From assembly GCA_008508345.1 (NCBI GenBank), contig QNGE01003290.1, positions 1 through 64,000 of the forward strand: 64,000 nucleotides of DNA. The letters are read 5' to 3'. The DNA is from Paragonimus westermani. Taxonomy: Eukaryota > Platyhelminthes > Trematoda > Plagiorchiida > Troglotrematidae. Below the pieces are notes generated by a model that saw only the letters and a list, made by a program, of their open reading frames with translations, was not told where the DNA came from and did no database searches. The translations under genes were made by a program, and so were the position numbers. Below, piece after piece: positions 13,290 through 27,210 of the stretch; the stretch's first letter is position 1, and every line of letters begins with the position of its first letter.

Positions 13290-16200
13290 AATTTGAATAC
13301 CAGTTAAGCTGTATTTCCCTCTGGGCACAGTCGTACATATTTACGAGCTTCCTGGATGGTGCAACACTTTTGTTTCAGCACGCTCAATGTTTCACTTAGG
13401 GATTGCTTATTGCATCGCTGAGGTCTGGTTGTTTTCGGACGGTTTGCCGGTTAATCTGTACACTTATCTGAATATGTCATGTGTATCTTTCCGTTGGGTT
13501 TCGATTCTCCTTCAATCCATTCCCAATGATTACGTGTTTGTCCACGCTTACTGTGCGTGCGACTGGTAGTTGGACAGGGAAGAGACCTTTTCGCTTGATG
13601 TCTGATTATCCCACCGTTGCATCGTCGACTTGTTCGTTGTCTGTCTTTGGTGTCTAGGCTACCGGAACGCGTTTGCCGTTGAGCTCCAGTGTTCGGTTAC
13701 GAGACTGCTGGAGATGACAGATAACCCTACACTGTGTCGCCGTCTTGTTCCTGACCTACTTGTAAAGTGATGACGACTAATTGAACGGAGCGGTAAAATC
13801 TAGTGATTCATTACACAGTTGTTTTGTTTCCAACCATTATAATCAGATACTAGTGTATTACGGTCAATGATGATTATGAGGGGGAACTCTCGTTTTCGTA
13901 TTTTTGTTACTAATTTGTCTGTTGACGAGGCAGGGTCTTCTTTGTTAATAAGACAGGTGTAACGTACGTCAGTATATGTTGCTTTGCTTCACATTGAAGA
14001 ATCGACTTGTCACTATGAAGGCAAAGTTCGTTATTTATTCCTATCTGACTGTTTCCATGTCACTACTGATGCAATTAGGCGTTCGACCGTAGATTTTTGT
14101 TAACTGGACACCTACTGTCTCTGATGATTGAAAACGGCGATGGTGTTGTTCGTAGCTCGGGTTGAAGATTTGTGTATTGGGATGTTCGCCGAGTTTGGCA
14201 TTTAAGTTGCATGCTATTTAAGTGTCAAGCTCGGTAAACATCCCAATATCTGAAACCTATTGTCTCATTGCTGAAACTCAGTCATTCCAATCTTTGCTAC
14301 AAGTTATTTTCACCGTGGTTGGTCTACGGAGTTCACATGAGATGGTTTAAGTTTATCTAGTATGTAACATTTTGCACTACTGGGCTGTTTTGGGTTCGTA
14401 TCATAATATCCACTAGCGCCACCGGATAGTTTGCGGCAACTCGCCTTCTGCCCTCTGCTAGACTTTTATTTGTCCCATACCCAGCGTTCGAACATCGTAC
14501 AATGCGTCGTCGGTACCGTTAAAGCTAACAGGTCTCGATTTGTTGTCAGTGCGCAAAGTTCCCTATGTATTACCACGTATTGTCTCCCCTGGACAGTAAA
14601 ATATTCAGACCAAATTTAGTACAAATGAAGTCGACGATGACTTAAACTGATGGATTCGGAAGAACACAACACCATGAGCAGTCTGCAACACTCAACGTTT
14701 TGACTACCTCGGGTGATATTCCTCATGTGTTGTAATCAAAATCAGACCAACATAAATCATGTGAGGTTTGTCGCGGTGTGGTCTACATACTTTGTCCTTG
14801 AAGTGATTGACCGGATTCGTAGCCCATTAAGTGTGTGTGACTGGTGTGTATAAGGAGTGTGTGTGATGTTTATCAGTCCACACCACACCGTAAACAGAGG
14901 TTTGCTACTATCGCAGTTGACGCATACTTGTTGAGCGTGAATAGTGAGAACTTCAGCATAGCGTCACTCCGCATGGAGCTTGATCTAAGCATACGTTGTG
15001 ATTCTCTGACAGGGAGTAATGCGCGATAGTCGAATCTTTCTCCAGCCTTTGATGTTAATGTGCGTTTTGCGCAAGAAACCGTGTGCGCCTTTTGTGTTCA
15101 ACAGCCTACTGCCTACTTGTTTCTTCTATGTATATGGCATCGCAATCATCGCGTTGAACATAGTTCTAAAAACCACATTTTCAGTGCTCATGTTCTGTCC
15201 TGACGACGGCGGGTTAGGTCATTTGAGTTACAGCGTCAGTGGCCGTTATGCCAACATTCTTTCATGTGTTCAATTCAGAGGTTAGTCTTTTTGTGCATAC
15301 GAAATGAAATTTGTCTTTAGCGATCACCGTACGATCTTCCACGAAAACGTTGGGCAACGCGCAGCGATGAACCGACAATCCCAAACATGCATAACGAGAT
15401 TGGCTCCCAATGCCAGGGTACTATTGAACAAATTATCAAAGTGAATAGGTAGACAACCCCAGTAGTTTCGGTCGACAGATCTTTCCGGGAAATGGTTTGT
15501 AATTTGCTGCCCAACAGGCTATTGATGAGTTACAACCACGTTATATGACATTCATATTCAGTAGGGCTCTTCAGAACACTCAAGAGGCTCAAAAACGATT
15601 AAAAAACAAGCCGTGCTCCGAAAAAATGATGCACACACCACTGAGGCAAAGTACAATAACCGGCAACTGGCTATTCACACAGTTATCGGGTTGACGCGGT
15701 AGAACAAACCGTCCAGTTAACTGTCAGAGACAGGAGAGGTAGAATATGCAGGAGAGAACACTTGTGAGAGGTATAATATTGGACCGGATTTTCACGTCTG
15801 AACTTGCAAGGTCGATACAATCGCAGCTACAGCCCCATGGCCCCCTAAAGTTGTTATGTTCACTTCCGGATTTCAAACACCCGGTTGAAATGAAAATCGT
15901 AACAAAAACAATCGCCACCGTCAAGGTTGTCTAATGATACGGTTCTCTTTTAATACTTCTTGCTACAGTCAACTCTCCGTGAAATGTCTTCACCCAACTA
16001 GCTCACAGGTTGGCGTTCCGTTTGGCGCACCTTTATCGGAGTATTATGTGGGCTTGCCAAATTGGCTGACAATCTGGGTTGAATAATTCTACAGCCCCAT
16101 ATGCTCCCGTTTGAGACCAGATCGAGCCAACCAGAGGATGTCACTTGCCTCAGCGCTCTTTTTGAATACACCAGTCATACCCGATCAACATAAATGTGTG

Positions 16201-19029
16201 GATTGTGACACAAAGCCCTCCATATTGGCTGTGACAGACGACGGTTGTCCTGCCAAAATTCGATGGTATTCATCGATGCCTTGTTTCTTGAATGTTGTTT
16301 GCAATATCTGTAAGGAACCTCCCTCATTTACTACGGCTGGCAAGGTTGTCTCAGTTTTTCTGCTAAACTTTAAACCTTCCGTTTCGGACCAAACCTTGAT
16401 CTGTCTGTTCTGGATTCTCGGTTTCACTGTCCACTGATTCAGAGTATCATACCAGTAGCCTTCAATCGGTGTCAACGTATCCATATAGAGAACAGAACAG
16501 AACAACTTTATGGTGTGTATCCACGTTTAAAACAACTGGGTTTTGTTGTCTTCAACATCCGTCAGCCTTCTCCACTGGACGTCCTCCTTGGGTGCTCACT
16601 TTTTGCATAACCTACGTAGCAATTTAGTCCGATTCAACCCCCTTTCGCTTCTGTCTGTTAACGTTTGAACGAGTCCAAGTTGCATTATGTATTTCGATGA
16701 GTTGCTAGGCCTGTTTGTCCCTTAATTTCACCATTAATCGACTGTCGATGTGTACTAGTGAAGTTCATCAATACATGAATGAACAGTCTCCCGGTATGCA
16801 ATGATGTCTGCTTTAGTCGCTAGCTTACTAGACCTAAGATATCGATGGTTGACGCCTTGGGGAGAGAGAGGGGATGGATGGTGTCTTTTTCGTATTGCTC
16901 TCCAACGGACTGTCAATGGAATAACGAGCCGTTTTATGTCACTACTACTCGCATGCGTGCATACAAGAGTCCGGGTCAGGAGAGCTCGCACGCCACGACA
17001 GTGTTTGAGCAACATTTAAATGATGGTAGTGATCTACACTGAGTCGCATGCCATTATTCACATGCGGGATCAATCCACTGGTCTACAACACTACTGTGGG
17101 TCTGACTATCGGCAGCACGATTACTGATGGTTTGATTACGTTGCAGCTAGGTCATTATAGGGTACGCGACGACATCAGACGATGATCTCTGTTGAATGTA
17201 TGCCTAGAAGGTACATATTGTGCGTGTGTGACAGTAGAACTCTTTCTGTCCGTTTGTGAGGGAGGATGTTTGTATACCACAACTTTGAAGACAAGTGGCG
17301 GGATTTGCCACCAGAGTTTATTCGTGTTGAATGCTTACTGATGGAAATTTAGCCAACCTTCCCGTCTGTTTTCCAGTTCAATTTATGGGTACGTCTATAC
17401 TTGATTGGTTGACAGAGCTGCTGGATGTAACGGGGATTTTTGCGTGTTCGTGACCCTTTGAACGCAGTCAACCGAGCTCGGTGCTCCTGCATCTTGCCAC
17501 TGGTTTGCTTTGTGTGATATCTTCTGTTCTCTTGGTTAATATAGACTGTCTGGAAACGTGCGTGATAATGCGCTTTTCCCCTTGTATTTAACTTTGTCGT
17601 TGCAAAACGAAGGAACATCTCCCGTAACCTTTGGTTTCACCGTCTGCACAAAACGCCCTGAATGAATGATGAAATAAACTGTTTCAAGTGAAGATGTTAT
17701 CTTATGGATCTTAAAAGACGGAATTTGTTTATCAAGACTATTCCGTGTTCAGATTTAATGGGTGAAATCATGAGCTGGAAAGGAACTGGGACCACGAGAG
17801 ATTAACTTCAGTGATATACCAGCAAGTCGGCAAAAAGGTTCGGGTTGTAAATTCTGTCGTTCCGCGAGTTCGATGCAAGTGGGTTAAGTGACCACTGGAG
17901 AATTGTGCACCTGAGTGGATGTACAGGTCTGTGTATCGTCTACAATGATGAAAAGGTATGGCCGTTATCACTTAGGGTTTTCTGGGCATACTACCCGCGC
18001 GCTTTCAAGTGGGATTCAGCGATGACATTAAAAAGATATGCATGTACTTCCGTTGTATCAGGCTAGAACTTGCTCACGCATTGGAATTTTCTCTTTCGAT
18101 GAACCACAGGAGCGCAGTGCAGCCAATGGAAGAGTGTTAATTAATTTCAGAATAAGTTATTGAGCGTTGTAGAAGGCTTCCTAACGAACAGTCCGTTAAG
18201 TGTCTTTCGACATTCATGAAAACGTCGATGTGAAAGTTCCAGTTCATGCGCAGTGCTGCATAGTCCTTAATTGAATTGTGGCTGTCTGGAATTTGGTACG
18301 TTTCAATTGCTGCTTCACGCGTCATTGATAAATAATGCCATTAGCACGTATAAACAAATCGTCTACACGGTGTGCGATATTGCCTGACAGATGATGAGCT
18401 ACTAATCACTTGTTCAAGACGGACGCGCCCTCATGCGATAGTGATGAGTTGAGGGTGTCATCAAAGGCTACATCCAAGACACAATCATCCGCATACTCGA
18501 AAGTTTGGCCCATTCTGATGATGGCATTTCCACAAAGTAAGCTTAGAAACAAAACAGAGACAGGACAGTTCTTTGGTGTGCACCAGAGTTAGTTATCACC
18601 CTAGAAGATACAACGTTAAATATGTGTTCTGTTCTGCCGGCTAAATGATTTCCTAGTAGGTCTCGTAACTTAGTAACAGTTGGCAGAGGGTTGCTCCTTG
18701 GAGGCAATTAAGGACAATATTGTGGACCCAGAAACTAGTGGATAGCTTCTTCTCTGGTATTAACAGTATGTGGTGGATCCACTATCGATCCTTAAAGTGG
18801 ATAGGCATACTGATGAGGATCACTCGAGATCATTTTGGGTGCCACCTTAGTGTAAGTTCTACAGGCACGTTGCGGAGATGCATACTAGTAACCGTAGTTC
18901 GAAACAACACGTTTTGGGAATTTCAGTCATCTGAGTGGTCGGCACCTTTTGTGGTCGAAGGCATAACGTAAATAAAATACTGGTGAATGGTAGAGGATTT
19001 TGGTTTTCATATAAATTAAATACCATCCT
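13290..19029. other. Non-coding stretch
   Basis: No supported gene on either strand. It contains one copy of a dispersed 60-bp motif at 14,684-14,743. Open frames of up to about 108 codons (16,111-16,437 + and 16,185-16,505 -) overlap on opposite strands and resemble nothing I know. Confidence 0.45.
14684..14743 (+). repeat. Dispersed 60-bp motif, copy 1 of 3
   Basis: Shares the pattern CTCAACGTTT, then TCGGGTG, then TGTTGTAATC with 55,713-55,773 (+) and 27,145-27,210 (-). This copy is more diverged in its middle third. Confidence 0.6.
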
Positions 19030-19317
19030 CAGCTGTCGCATTCCCATAGACTTTCCAATCGACCCCTTTCGAAAAGAAGCAGTAGACTCGAGTTGCACTT
19101 GTTAGAGCTCGTCAGTAATGTTCATTCTTACCACGACTGGGACTAGAACTCTGGTCACGCTTTCACAAGGCAACCGTGTTGACCATTGCGCCATTGACCT
19201 CACATTAGGCACGGTTGAAACACCATTTGTGAAAGCTCAGCCAGATTCGCCTGTAATAAATGCTCTGATTGTCCGATCGTCTCAAGTGGAGACACTAAAT
19301 GTCCTGTTAACTCTAAT
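19030..19317 (-). mobile_element. tRNA-derived SINE, copy 1
   Basis: On the minus strand an A box TGGCGCAATGGT (19,182-19,193) and a B box GAGTTCTAGTCC (19,140-19,151) are spaced as in a tRNA. They are preceded by about 120 bases of leader, whose core (AACAGGAC through GAGACGATCGG.CAATC) recurs at 47,811, and followed by a tail with ACTCGAGTCTA.TGCTTCTTTTCGAAAG, found again at 19.64, 47.6, 48.0 and 51.5 kb. This combination of Pol III promoter boxes and a shared non-tRNA body is that of a SINE. Confidence 0.7.
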
Positions 19318-19373
19318 TCTTAACCCCTCTATTGAAAAGTCGAAACAGACGTCGTGACACAAAGCAAATCACT

Positions 19374-19615
19374 GTTAACATTGAGAGCACACTAGCGTGG
19401 CAATCAGGATAGTACGTTGCCTCAGCATCGGATTTTTTTTTATAACGAGCATCGGAGTTAAACATGTTGTTTAGGTGCGTCACGCGTTAAACCAAACGAG
19501 CTACAAGCTGAGCCGAGCCGACCATCAGGAAAGCCAAGGCGTCGGCACCGATTGTAATTAATTTTACCGATGCGTCTTGTTTTTAAAATAACCGATAGAA
19601 ACTCAATAAACTGAG
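19374..19615 (+). repeat. LTR fragment (family C), left arm of a large inverted repeat
   Basis: This holds a TATA-like TTATAACGAG, the conserved block through GACGCACC-type sequence, and AATAAA near 19,604, in the same order as the complete 392-bp LTR at 59,220-59,611, so this copy is in sense orientation and truncated at both ends. Bases 19,374-19,555 pair with 19,730-19,907 with only a handful of mismatches and small indels over about 180 bases. Confidence 0.8.
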
Positions 19616-19619
19616 ATTT

Positions 19620-19729
19620 TCAAGTTGACCCTCACTCACATTTGGTCGCAGCCTTCGCATTCAGATAGACTTTGCAGCCAGCCTCTTTCGAAAAGAAGCA
19701 CTAGACTCGAGTTTCGCTCTCATTAGAGC
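19620..19729 (-). mobile_element. SINE 3' tail inside the hairpin loop
   Basis: Minus-strand tail of the SINE family (CTCTAATGAGAGCGAAACTC, then TAGTGCTTCTTTTCGAAAG and CTGAATGCGAAGGCTGCGACC), very like 51,425-51,560. The tRNA-like head is missing; the copy stops where the right hairpin arm begins. Confidence 0.65.
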
Positions 19730-19981
19730 ACAATTGGTGCCGACGCCTTGGCTTTCCTGATGGTCGGCTCGGCTCAGCTTGTAGCTCGTTTGGTGTAACG
19801 CGTGACGCACCTAAACATGTTTAACTCCGATGCTCGTTATAAAAAAAATCCGGTGCTGAGGTAACGTACTATCCTGATTGCCACGCTAGTGTGCTCTCAA
19901 TGTTAACAACGATTGGCCGTGACCTTCTGCAAATCGTCAGTTGACTTCTTCTCGATGTGTTTTTCCAATTCAATCCCTTCA
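19730..19981 (-). repeat. LTR fragment (family C), right arm of the inverted repeat
   Basis: Antisense copy of the same LTR. It runs past the paired arm through GATTGGCC and TTGACTTC to CAATCCCTTCA at 19,981, matching the U3 end of the 59-kb solo LTR. The last CA (TG on the sense strand) may be the true LTR end. The downstream half (after AATAAA) is absent. Confidence 0.75.
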
Positions 19982-22900
19982 CGCCCTCGACTCGGACCTC
20001 CGTTCAAGTTGAAATCACAGAAATCACTAACCTGTTGAACGATATTTTGATATGCACTACTGACGAGTTCTTACAATAGCGAAACTTTAGTCAAGTGCTT
20101 TTTTTCGAAAGAGGTCAACCGAAATGTCCATACAAATAAAATACTCGGAGGCTGTTCCGGCAGCTTTTCTGGTTTCTAGCTGTGAAAGCCTACTGTGAAT
20201 CTCTTCAGTCACGAGGTTGCCGTTGGCTGGGATGTTCTTGATGTATGATGTTACACTGATGGGAAGCTTGTCAGAAGTTCCATTAACATTATGGCCTGGT
20301 CGTCGTTGTTTGTAATAGGGGGTTTTCTCATAGAACTAACACCATCTAAACGTTTCATTACCTTCCGTATAGCCCAGCAGTTCCCATTGCTCAAAAATAC
20401 GCTGGTAAACACAAATCTCAATCAGTTCAATTTGACTTTAATGTTTAACTCAGTTTTGAGTTTGTTCATTCACATTCCGTGGATTGTACTGGGTTATCGA
20501 ATCTTCAATAGGATTGATTTTATGATATCCCTTCTCCCAGTTCCACTGCTTACGCTCTGTTATTCATCGGATTTTGTTTTGGCTTTTATGTGTGTTTGTC
20601 CATATGCTGATTCATCTGCTGATCATTCCCACGTTATCTCATTTCCTCTGTGAATGCGCCACTCACTCCAAACTGTCATCCCAAAATTGCCGTTAACATT
20701 CCCTGGAGAGGACAGTAATGGTTTGCATGTCGTATACCTCTCTTTGTAAACGTGCGCCAGTGGTTCTGTTAAGAACGCGATAACCCAGCTGAGGATTTAC
20801 TTACTCGTCACATTCGTGATTGGCACACAACAAAAGGAGACGCCAGTTGTGCGGTTGTGTGGTCGTGGAAGTGTTTTGTTGGTGTTAAAGAACCGTCTAC
20901 CTTTGATGGCTGCCAATGCCCCAACATCACCCTTACAATAGATGGAAACATTGAGAGTAATACGTAGTTGACTCGGTGAATCCTTGGGCAGGAGCGTGTC
21001 ACATACCAACCCAGTTGAGTCGACTGTGTTGGAATAGGCCAAGTGGCTGTCCCTCTCGGATACTCATCACCGATCACAAGGGTAATTGGTCAGTAATGAC
21101 GATTGGCTGCCGCACCCTGAGCGATTAATGCGGATATATCTTCAAGAATATGGTTTGTTGATCAAGTAGCTTCGGTCATTCGGTAGTACATGTCATACGG
21201 TGGAATCTGGAGGCGTTACTACCGGTAGATTTATGCCCGTTCTGATCTGCATCGCCAGTATGTTGCATGACATTTTTCATATTTTATTGACGAGCAGTTG
21301 ACCATAGTCCACGATGTTCGGCAACAGCTAAAATGATCAACTCTTCCCATTTCATCGGTTCGTGACGTTCCATGGTCCGGACTATCTCTGTTGGTCAGTT
21401 CCGTGATGAAGCCTTTTGAGACTATTCCTTTTGCGAACTTTAATGAAACTATGGGAATTCTTGTAGCATATCGTGTTCTTCCAACTATCTTTTCAAGTCA
21501 TGCATGCAAGCGATGCAACGCACGATCAGAACTGGTAATCACATACGGATCGAATCTGATTCGATTGTTAAGTCAACTGCGTGCACGAAAATCTCGGATC
21601 AACAGATAGTTATTCGAATAAGGAGAGCAATTGTATTTAAACTATTGCTATGTTATGTAATACCCCTCTGCTTGCTGTTCTGCCTGTGTGTTACAAATGG
21701 GAACCATTCTAGGACAAAGATAACGTGTCTGATTATTAGTTTAATTTCGGTACCGTATCGATAGCATTGTTAGTGAATTTCAAAAACGGAATCAGTTTGA
21801 TCGATTCAGTTGGAGTTACAAGATGATAGTATAATGTGTTTAGCACCGGCTCTGTAACTACTTTTCAAAAGACCGACAGTCTCATAAGGTAATTTTTGCA
21901 CAGATGCGTTTACTTTTCACATTTCCAATATTTGAAATAAGGAGTGTAACCAGATGATTGACGTTTAAAAATCGCGCCATACAAGTAAATGCTTAAAATC
22001 GTTTGATTAAGACTTTTTAAATGACCAAAGTTACGAATTAAACGAGTTGATTGTAAAGAATGAAGCTTTGATCGGGTTATCAAGATTGGTCAAAAGCTAA
22101 CAATCACTTTTTCTACACCGAATTGCAGTGTCTGGATGTAAGTATCTTCAGATGGGCTAATTGCTCGCTTCCTGTGTGCCTAATGATCCTAAAATCCTCT
22201 CCTTAAAAAGACTGTATTATACCTGACTTCTCAGCGCCCATTTGTTTTCCGTTTAACATTGTTCTGTATTGGATTAGGCAGGGCACAAAGCTGGCTGCAT
22301 AATCTACTCCCTGGCCGATGTAACTGAAAACACAGGATCCCAAACCAAGACAATAAAAACAAGAAACCAGAGAGCAGCATTGGCGTTATAAACTATCAAT
22401 CCTGTAATTACCAAACGGAATAATGGTGCGTAATTGCCGTTACCTCTAGAAAGTACGACATTCCGTTGCTTCTAGATGCGAGCTGGAAGCAGGAAGTCTG
22501 TTTAGTAACTCTCGCGATGTCTTGAGATGACACTTCGCGAATGATATCAGCCTCTTGTTTGTGTGCAGTCACCTTGTCGGACGATTGTCTTACCACTGTC
22601 TGAAATAGTTCTGGTTGGTGCTCAGTCATCCTAGTTCCAGCCTGGTTCTCATTTCTTTCTATATGGTGTACGCCGCATGCACAGTTGTGCTGTTAGACTA
22701 CAATTAGCATGGCGAAATGCGACAACACCTGCTTAGTAGCGTTGTTGTAATCCGGATAATTCCGCATATTACCATATTTTACAGCATGGAAATTACGGTC
22801 AATAACAAGCCTTTCGCGCTGCTCACCCAAGTAAAATTAAATGCCATCGCGTTAATTTCTACAAGCATCAATCATGCAAAATTAGTTTTTCCGTTTTCTA

Positions 22901-25900
22901 TTCAATTTCTAACGAGAAGAGGTTGGTACAACTCGTTATCCATATCTAGTCTTATGAATATCACGGTATCTTTCTGTCCTGTCTGCGCACAGACAAGGAG
23001 TCTTTAATTGTCACTCTTGGCTTGATGATAAGCGCTGCGGCAGGGCCGCAGTTAGTAATTCCACTCGTCACAGTTACCTTTTGTATGTTCTTGTGGAGCT
23101 GCATGTGCGACCGTACGCTCTAGGATCCATCGCAGGAGTTTTGTGGATGAATTTATTACGAGCGTTTAAGTGACCGGAAACAATTCCGTCAACCAACAAA
23201 ACAAAATCGCCCTCCAAAATCAGATGTATATTTGACTGGATTGCACTACATACCAGAATCTTTGCTAGAATCCGAACGAATACTACCATGGACCAGTAGA
23301 TACATTGTGGCAACATGCAGCTTAGAAAAGTTTATAGGGATGAATAGATGTAAACAAGGACTTTCAACCGTGAATAAAACTGCCCGGCGTCCTTTTGTCT
23401 GTCAAAAATTATTATTGTGAACGTGATTTTGACCTACCGGTCGTGTTACCACGCGGGTTGTTGGTCCAATTTTCGTAATATATCAGCACCACAATAAGGA
23501 ACCTGAACGAAGCAGATAGCAGCAATTCGTAATGACTATTTAGTAACAAGCAAGTCATTCCAGCGGGAAACGTTAATCTGAATAGGGAAGAGGCCAAGGT
23601 TAGTAGATCCACAGAAAACGATGTTGGTTTTAGTCAGTTAGTTGCGACCGTCTCAGATTAGCACAGGAGGTCTGGATTATAGCTAAACAACAATCCTGTG
23701 TGTTAAGATGAGATTAACCCTATGACCTTTGTCAGGCAACTAACGAAAATTTTTTGCATGCGCCTGGAGCGAATGACTTTAACTGCGCAGCCTACACCAA
23801 AACAGTTGTGAAAGCTATTTAAGACCTGCCAGACTCGAGCACCCATCGGTTCTAATAAAGTAATTTTCATTGCACTTGTGATCACAAGAGAGACCCACTC
23901 GGGGAAATGTTTATTGCTAAGTATGCATGACAATGTATGCGAAAATACACAATCACGAACACAAACACTATTTTTCACAGCTGACGTGTGTTCGCATCTT
24001 TTAGTAATGTGTCCTCAATCAACTTATTTACACGTCCCGCGAGATATATAAGCGCGTTTCCGATCGTCGCTTCCCGCCACTTGTCTTTCTGGCACTAACC
24101 GTCCTTCGGTTTCCGCGCGATCGACTCGTGTACCACAACTAACTGGTGACGTTGTACTTTCTACAATACGGCCATACAAATCATCGATTGTGCGAACAGA
24201 GCAACACGAAGATATATGATTTCCGTCGGAACAACAGTTCGGACTTTCGGATTACAGATAAGAATGTACCCGAACTTAAGTAAATGCTCCAAATGCCGCG
24301 GACTTAATGAGTAGCCAGAAGGACAAAATCGACGGTATGAAGTTTAGTCATTGGGATTGACGACCGCTAAAGTGGTCACTGTATCAAAACACACTGTTCT
24401 TGAACGCACACGTAAAATTTGGTATCTGGCCACCAGGACATCAACAAAAGAGAAGGTAGTCCCGGTTATTCTGAACAATCACAGAGAACGTAAATTAGTG
24501 GTGTGTGGACCACAGTTAAGTATCTGCAACTTAACACATATCACTAATATTAAGGAAAGAATACAAAGTGAAAATTGGTGTATACAAGTGGACTACGAAG
24601 TATCGTATAAACGATGGAAAAAAGATCAGCATATGGGGCTCACGTTCGAAAATAAATTGGCATGCGGGTTGCTAAAAGTACTGAAAATAGTATCCAAATA
24701 TACATGTTGAATGGACGGTATCGCGTTCATGAGGTGTGAGGCTGTAGTGTTGTATTGTAACCCGCTTCCCTTGTCCTTTATGTGTTGTTAAGGTGTTTGT
24801 CTTCCGAGGCGCCCCACTGGTAGCTGTGTTGTATGACAGCCTAATCACATGCATGTCAGGACCCCACATGCATGTGTTCAGTTGAGTGCTACGCAATAAA
24901 CACCTCAGTGCACAACTCATCAAGTCATTAATCAGAGTTACGTACTAATCGAATGTAATCTATAAAAGGCCGCTGAAAAAGGAAACCGAGTGTTTACTGG
25001 ATGGAAAACACAGATGGTCTTGTTTATTACTGTAAACGCTACTGTCAAGCGTACATGAAAAAAATGCAGCTAGTTCTAGTTAATGCTGTTCAGCAATGTT
25101 TACATGTTCCGTATGACCCATCTTTAAAGTACCGAGTATGTCTCAGCATCGGTATCTGTTTCCAGCAAAAAGACACATTGTTTTCTTAGTCGCTGTCCAC
25201 CAGTGTGATCTGACCCTAGCATGATATTTGGTCCAGTTCAAATTACACACTGCATCTTTCAAGACAATACAGATTTTTAGAGAACAATGCACGTCGATGT
25301 GAACATTTTTGAACGAGTTGTTCACACTGATAGCAATAATTTAACATCGCTTCTATCAGGGCACTTATATATGGGAAATGGTCAGATAAGATGTTGATAG
25401 AAGGTGGAACGACACGGTTCAGTAGCGAGGCCATACAACTATGAGGTGCCAAGCGACGCCTAGTATTTCCACAGTATGGTTACACTACGTCGCGTCAGAG
25501 TCCACAAGTGGTATGGAAACCCGAAAAACAATATGAAGTACCCCAGATTCTATGGGGGAATGGTTAGTTTCCGATCAGTCTTTTCAGGGTATGTAAATGT
25601 GTTTCGTTCCTTATGGCAGTTTCCGAATATCCATTGTCTGGTGAAAAAAACACTGTGGTTACACAATGCTTTAAGGAACTATTGTATTTTAATGTTGTCC
25701 ATTTGCACTCACCGACACATGCTGGTTACCAGTCCGGTGTTGCCCATCAAGTGTTGAAACGATCACACAGGCGAGTGTGAACAACCAACTGTTATCGATC
25801 TTGGGCCGTGCTGACCGTAACACTGGGACAATTGGGTCGAGCGATCTGATTGGAAATACGCGTACACCTTTGTGCTAGCTAGTCCGATTCTACCTACCGT

Positions 25901-27144
25901 AGTGCATTGGACAGTTCGCTCACCCGACTCGGTTAGTAGGCCTGTTCTCGGGCCAGCTCCTTGAACTGGACCCCAGACGTTGTGTACTTCTGAGGGACAG
26001 TCAGTACATATCCGCACCAGTTAACGCGCTGACACAGCATTTGATTCCTCGATAGGGTTCGACTTCCGTAAAATTTTGTCCGGCATTTCAAACGATAGTG
26101 TGACCGAAATAGACAGCTCTTCCTACTTTTTGTGAGCCCGACTTCGTTGGTGAGTTCAGATTTGTCAAAATGGGTAGTGTTGGCACCACCCTCCTTCTGT
26201 TTTCCACACGCACACAAACATTATCCTGCCCAAGGTTTGGAATGACTACTGGCCACGAACTCCATCATGTCAAGATACTTTCAGTTATGTTACACGCGTA
26301 CACACCACGAGACATCTCAAACGGAGCCACGGCAGATCGTACTTTGACGTCGACACCGGCCAATCAGTACGCGGTCCCACTGAGAGGATTTTCAACTCCA
26401 AGTCGGGTGCGACTACATCAGCGAATGAATTGCAACTCAAGGGCAATACTGACTTTAACCTATCCTACAGCCGTGCTCCACAGGCATCCGCCGGCTCAAT
26501 CGATAAGTCACAACAATGAAAATCATCTCTACTCTGCTGTCAGGGTTCCTAAAATTTTGGTACCCAATTATATCTGATAAACTGCCACTTACATATCACA
26601 TACGCAGTGTTATTAACGTCGTCCGCTTTCTTGTTACTAGTAATTTTTTCCCTAATAAATTTCCCATAGTTGTCATCCGGCATTTATGAAAGAAAAACAG
26701 AAGTATCTAACTGAGTTTGCATTTTACTTGTTACTTATTTTCTCATGCGCATAACCTTTCCCGTGCAGTTCGCACTGCCGTTACATGGAAATTTGTATAG
26801 CCGAAGGGACCTGACACATTTTGGGTGCTTACTGGTAAGCGAAGGGACAGGCGACTTTCGTATGCTGTACCACGGTCTGTGCCGAACCTGATGCGAAAAT
26901 GTGCATTTTTCCGTCATACACTTAAATGACCTGCTCTCTAGAACTTTGGTAGGTAGATTGACTGATACCATTATGTGAAACAAGTCATATATTACACACT
27001 TAGTAAACGAAATGTTGGTGTGTTGTAAGATATCTCTAACAAATTTAGTGCGAATGAAGTTAAACATTTTGAATATCACGGCTAACATATTATTGATAAA
27101 TTGATTGAGAATAACGTGACATTACGTTTCAGCCAGCTCCAAGT
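19982..27144. other. Non-coding stretch
   Basis: No gene supported. Longer open frames (20,291-20,653; 24,351-24,710; 26,170-26,577, all +) have no recognisable domains and no convincing splice context. A TATA-containing GC-rich patch at 24.0-24.15 kb is listed separately. Confidence 0.45.
24031..24155 (+). promoter_or_regulatory. TATA-containing, GC-rich promoter-like patch, possibly an old LTR end
   Basis: TATATAAG at 24,045-24,052 is followed by a GC-rich pyrimidine tract and then, about 90 bases on, ACCACAAC plus TGGTGAC (24,144-24,150). TGG directly after a CA-type end is how an LTR joins a tRNA primer-binding site, and TGGTGAC matches the 3' end of tRNA-Trp for seven bases. No gag or pol follows, so this is only a suggestion. 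Confidence 0.25.
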
Positions 27145-27210
27145 CGATTTCGGTTACAACATTTTTGAGGATGGCCACCCGAGATGGTTGAAACACAACG
27201 TTGTGTTAAT
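27145..27210 (-). repeat. Dispersed 60-bp motif, copy 2 of 3
   Basis: On the minus strand: GTTTCAACCATCTCGGGTGGCC, then ATCCTC and TGTTGTAACCGAAATCG. It matches 55,713-55,773 closely around the central CAACCA.CTCGGGTGGCC, which can form a small stem (CCAC/GTGG in the best copy). Confidence 0.6.

Noticed and set aside
20291..20653. Hydrophobic 120-codon frame that could suggest a membrane protein
   Set aside because: Hydrophobicity follows from T-rich DNA; no conserved motif or splice signals.
23074..23316. Minus-strand IHLILEGDF, reminiscent of the GDFN motif of LINE endonucleases
   Set aside because: Only a few residues match and no other endonuclease motif is present around it.
26170..26577. 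135-codon plus-strand frame, the longest outside mobile elements
   Set aside because: No recognisable domain, no splice context, composition not clearly coding; an overlapping minus frame is also open.
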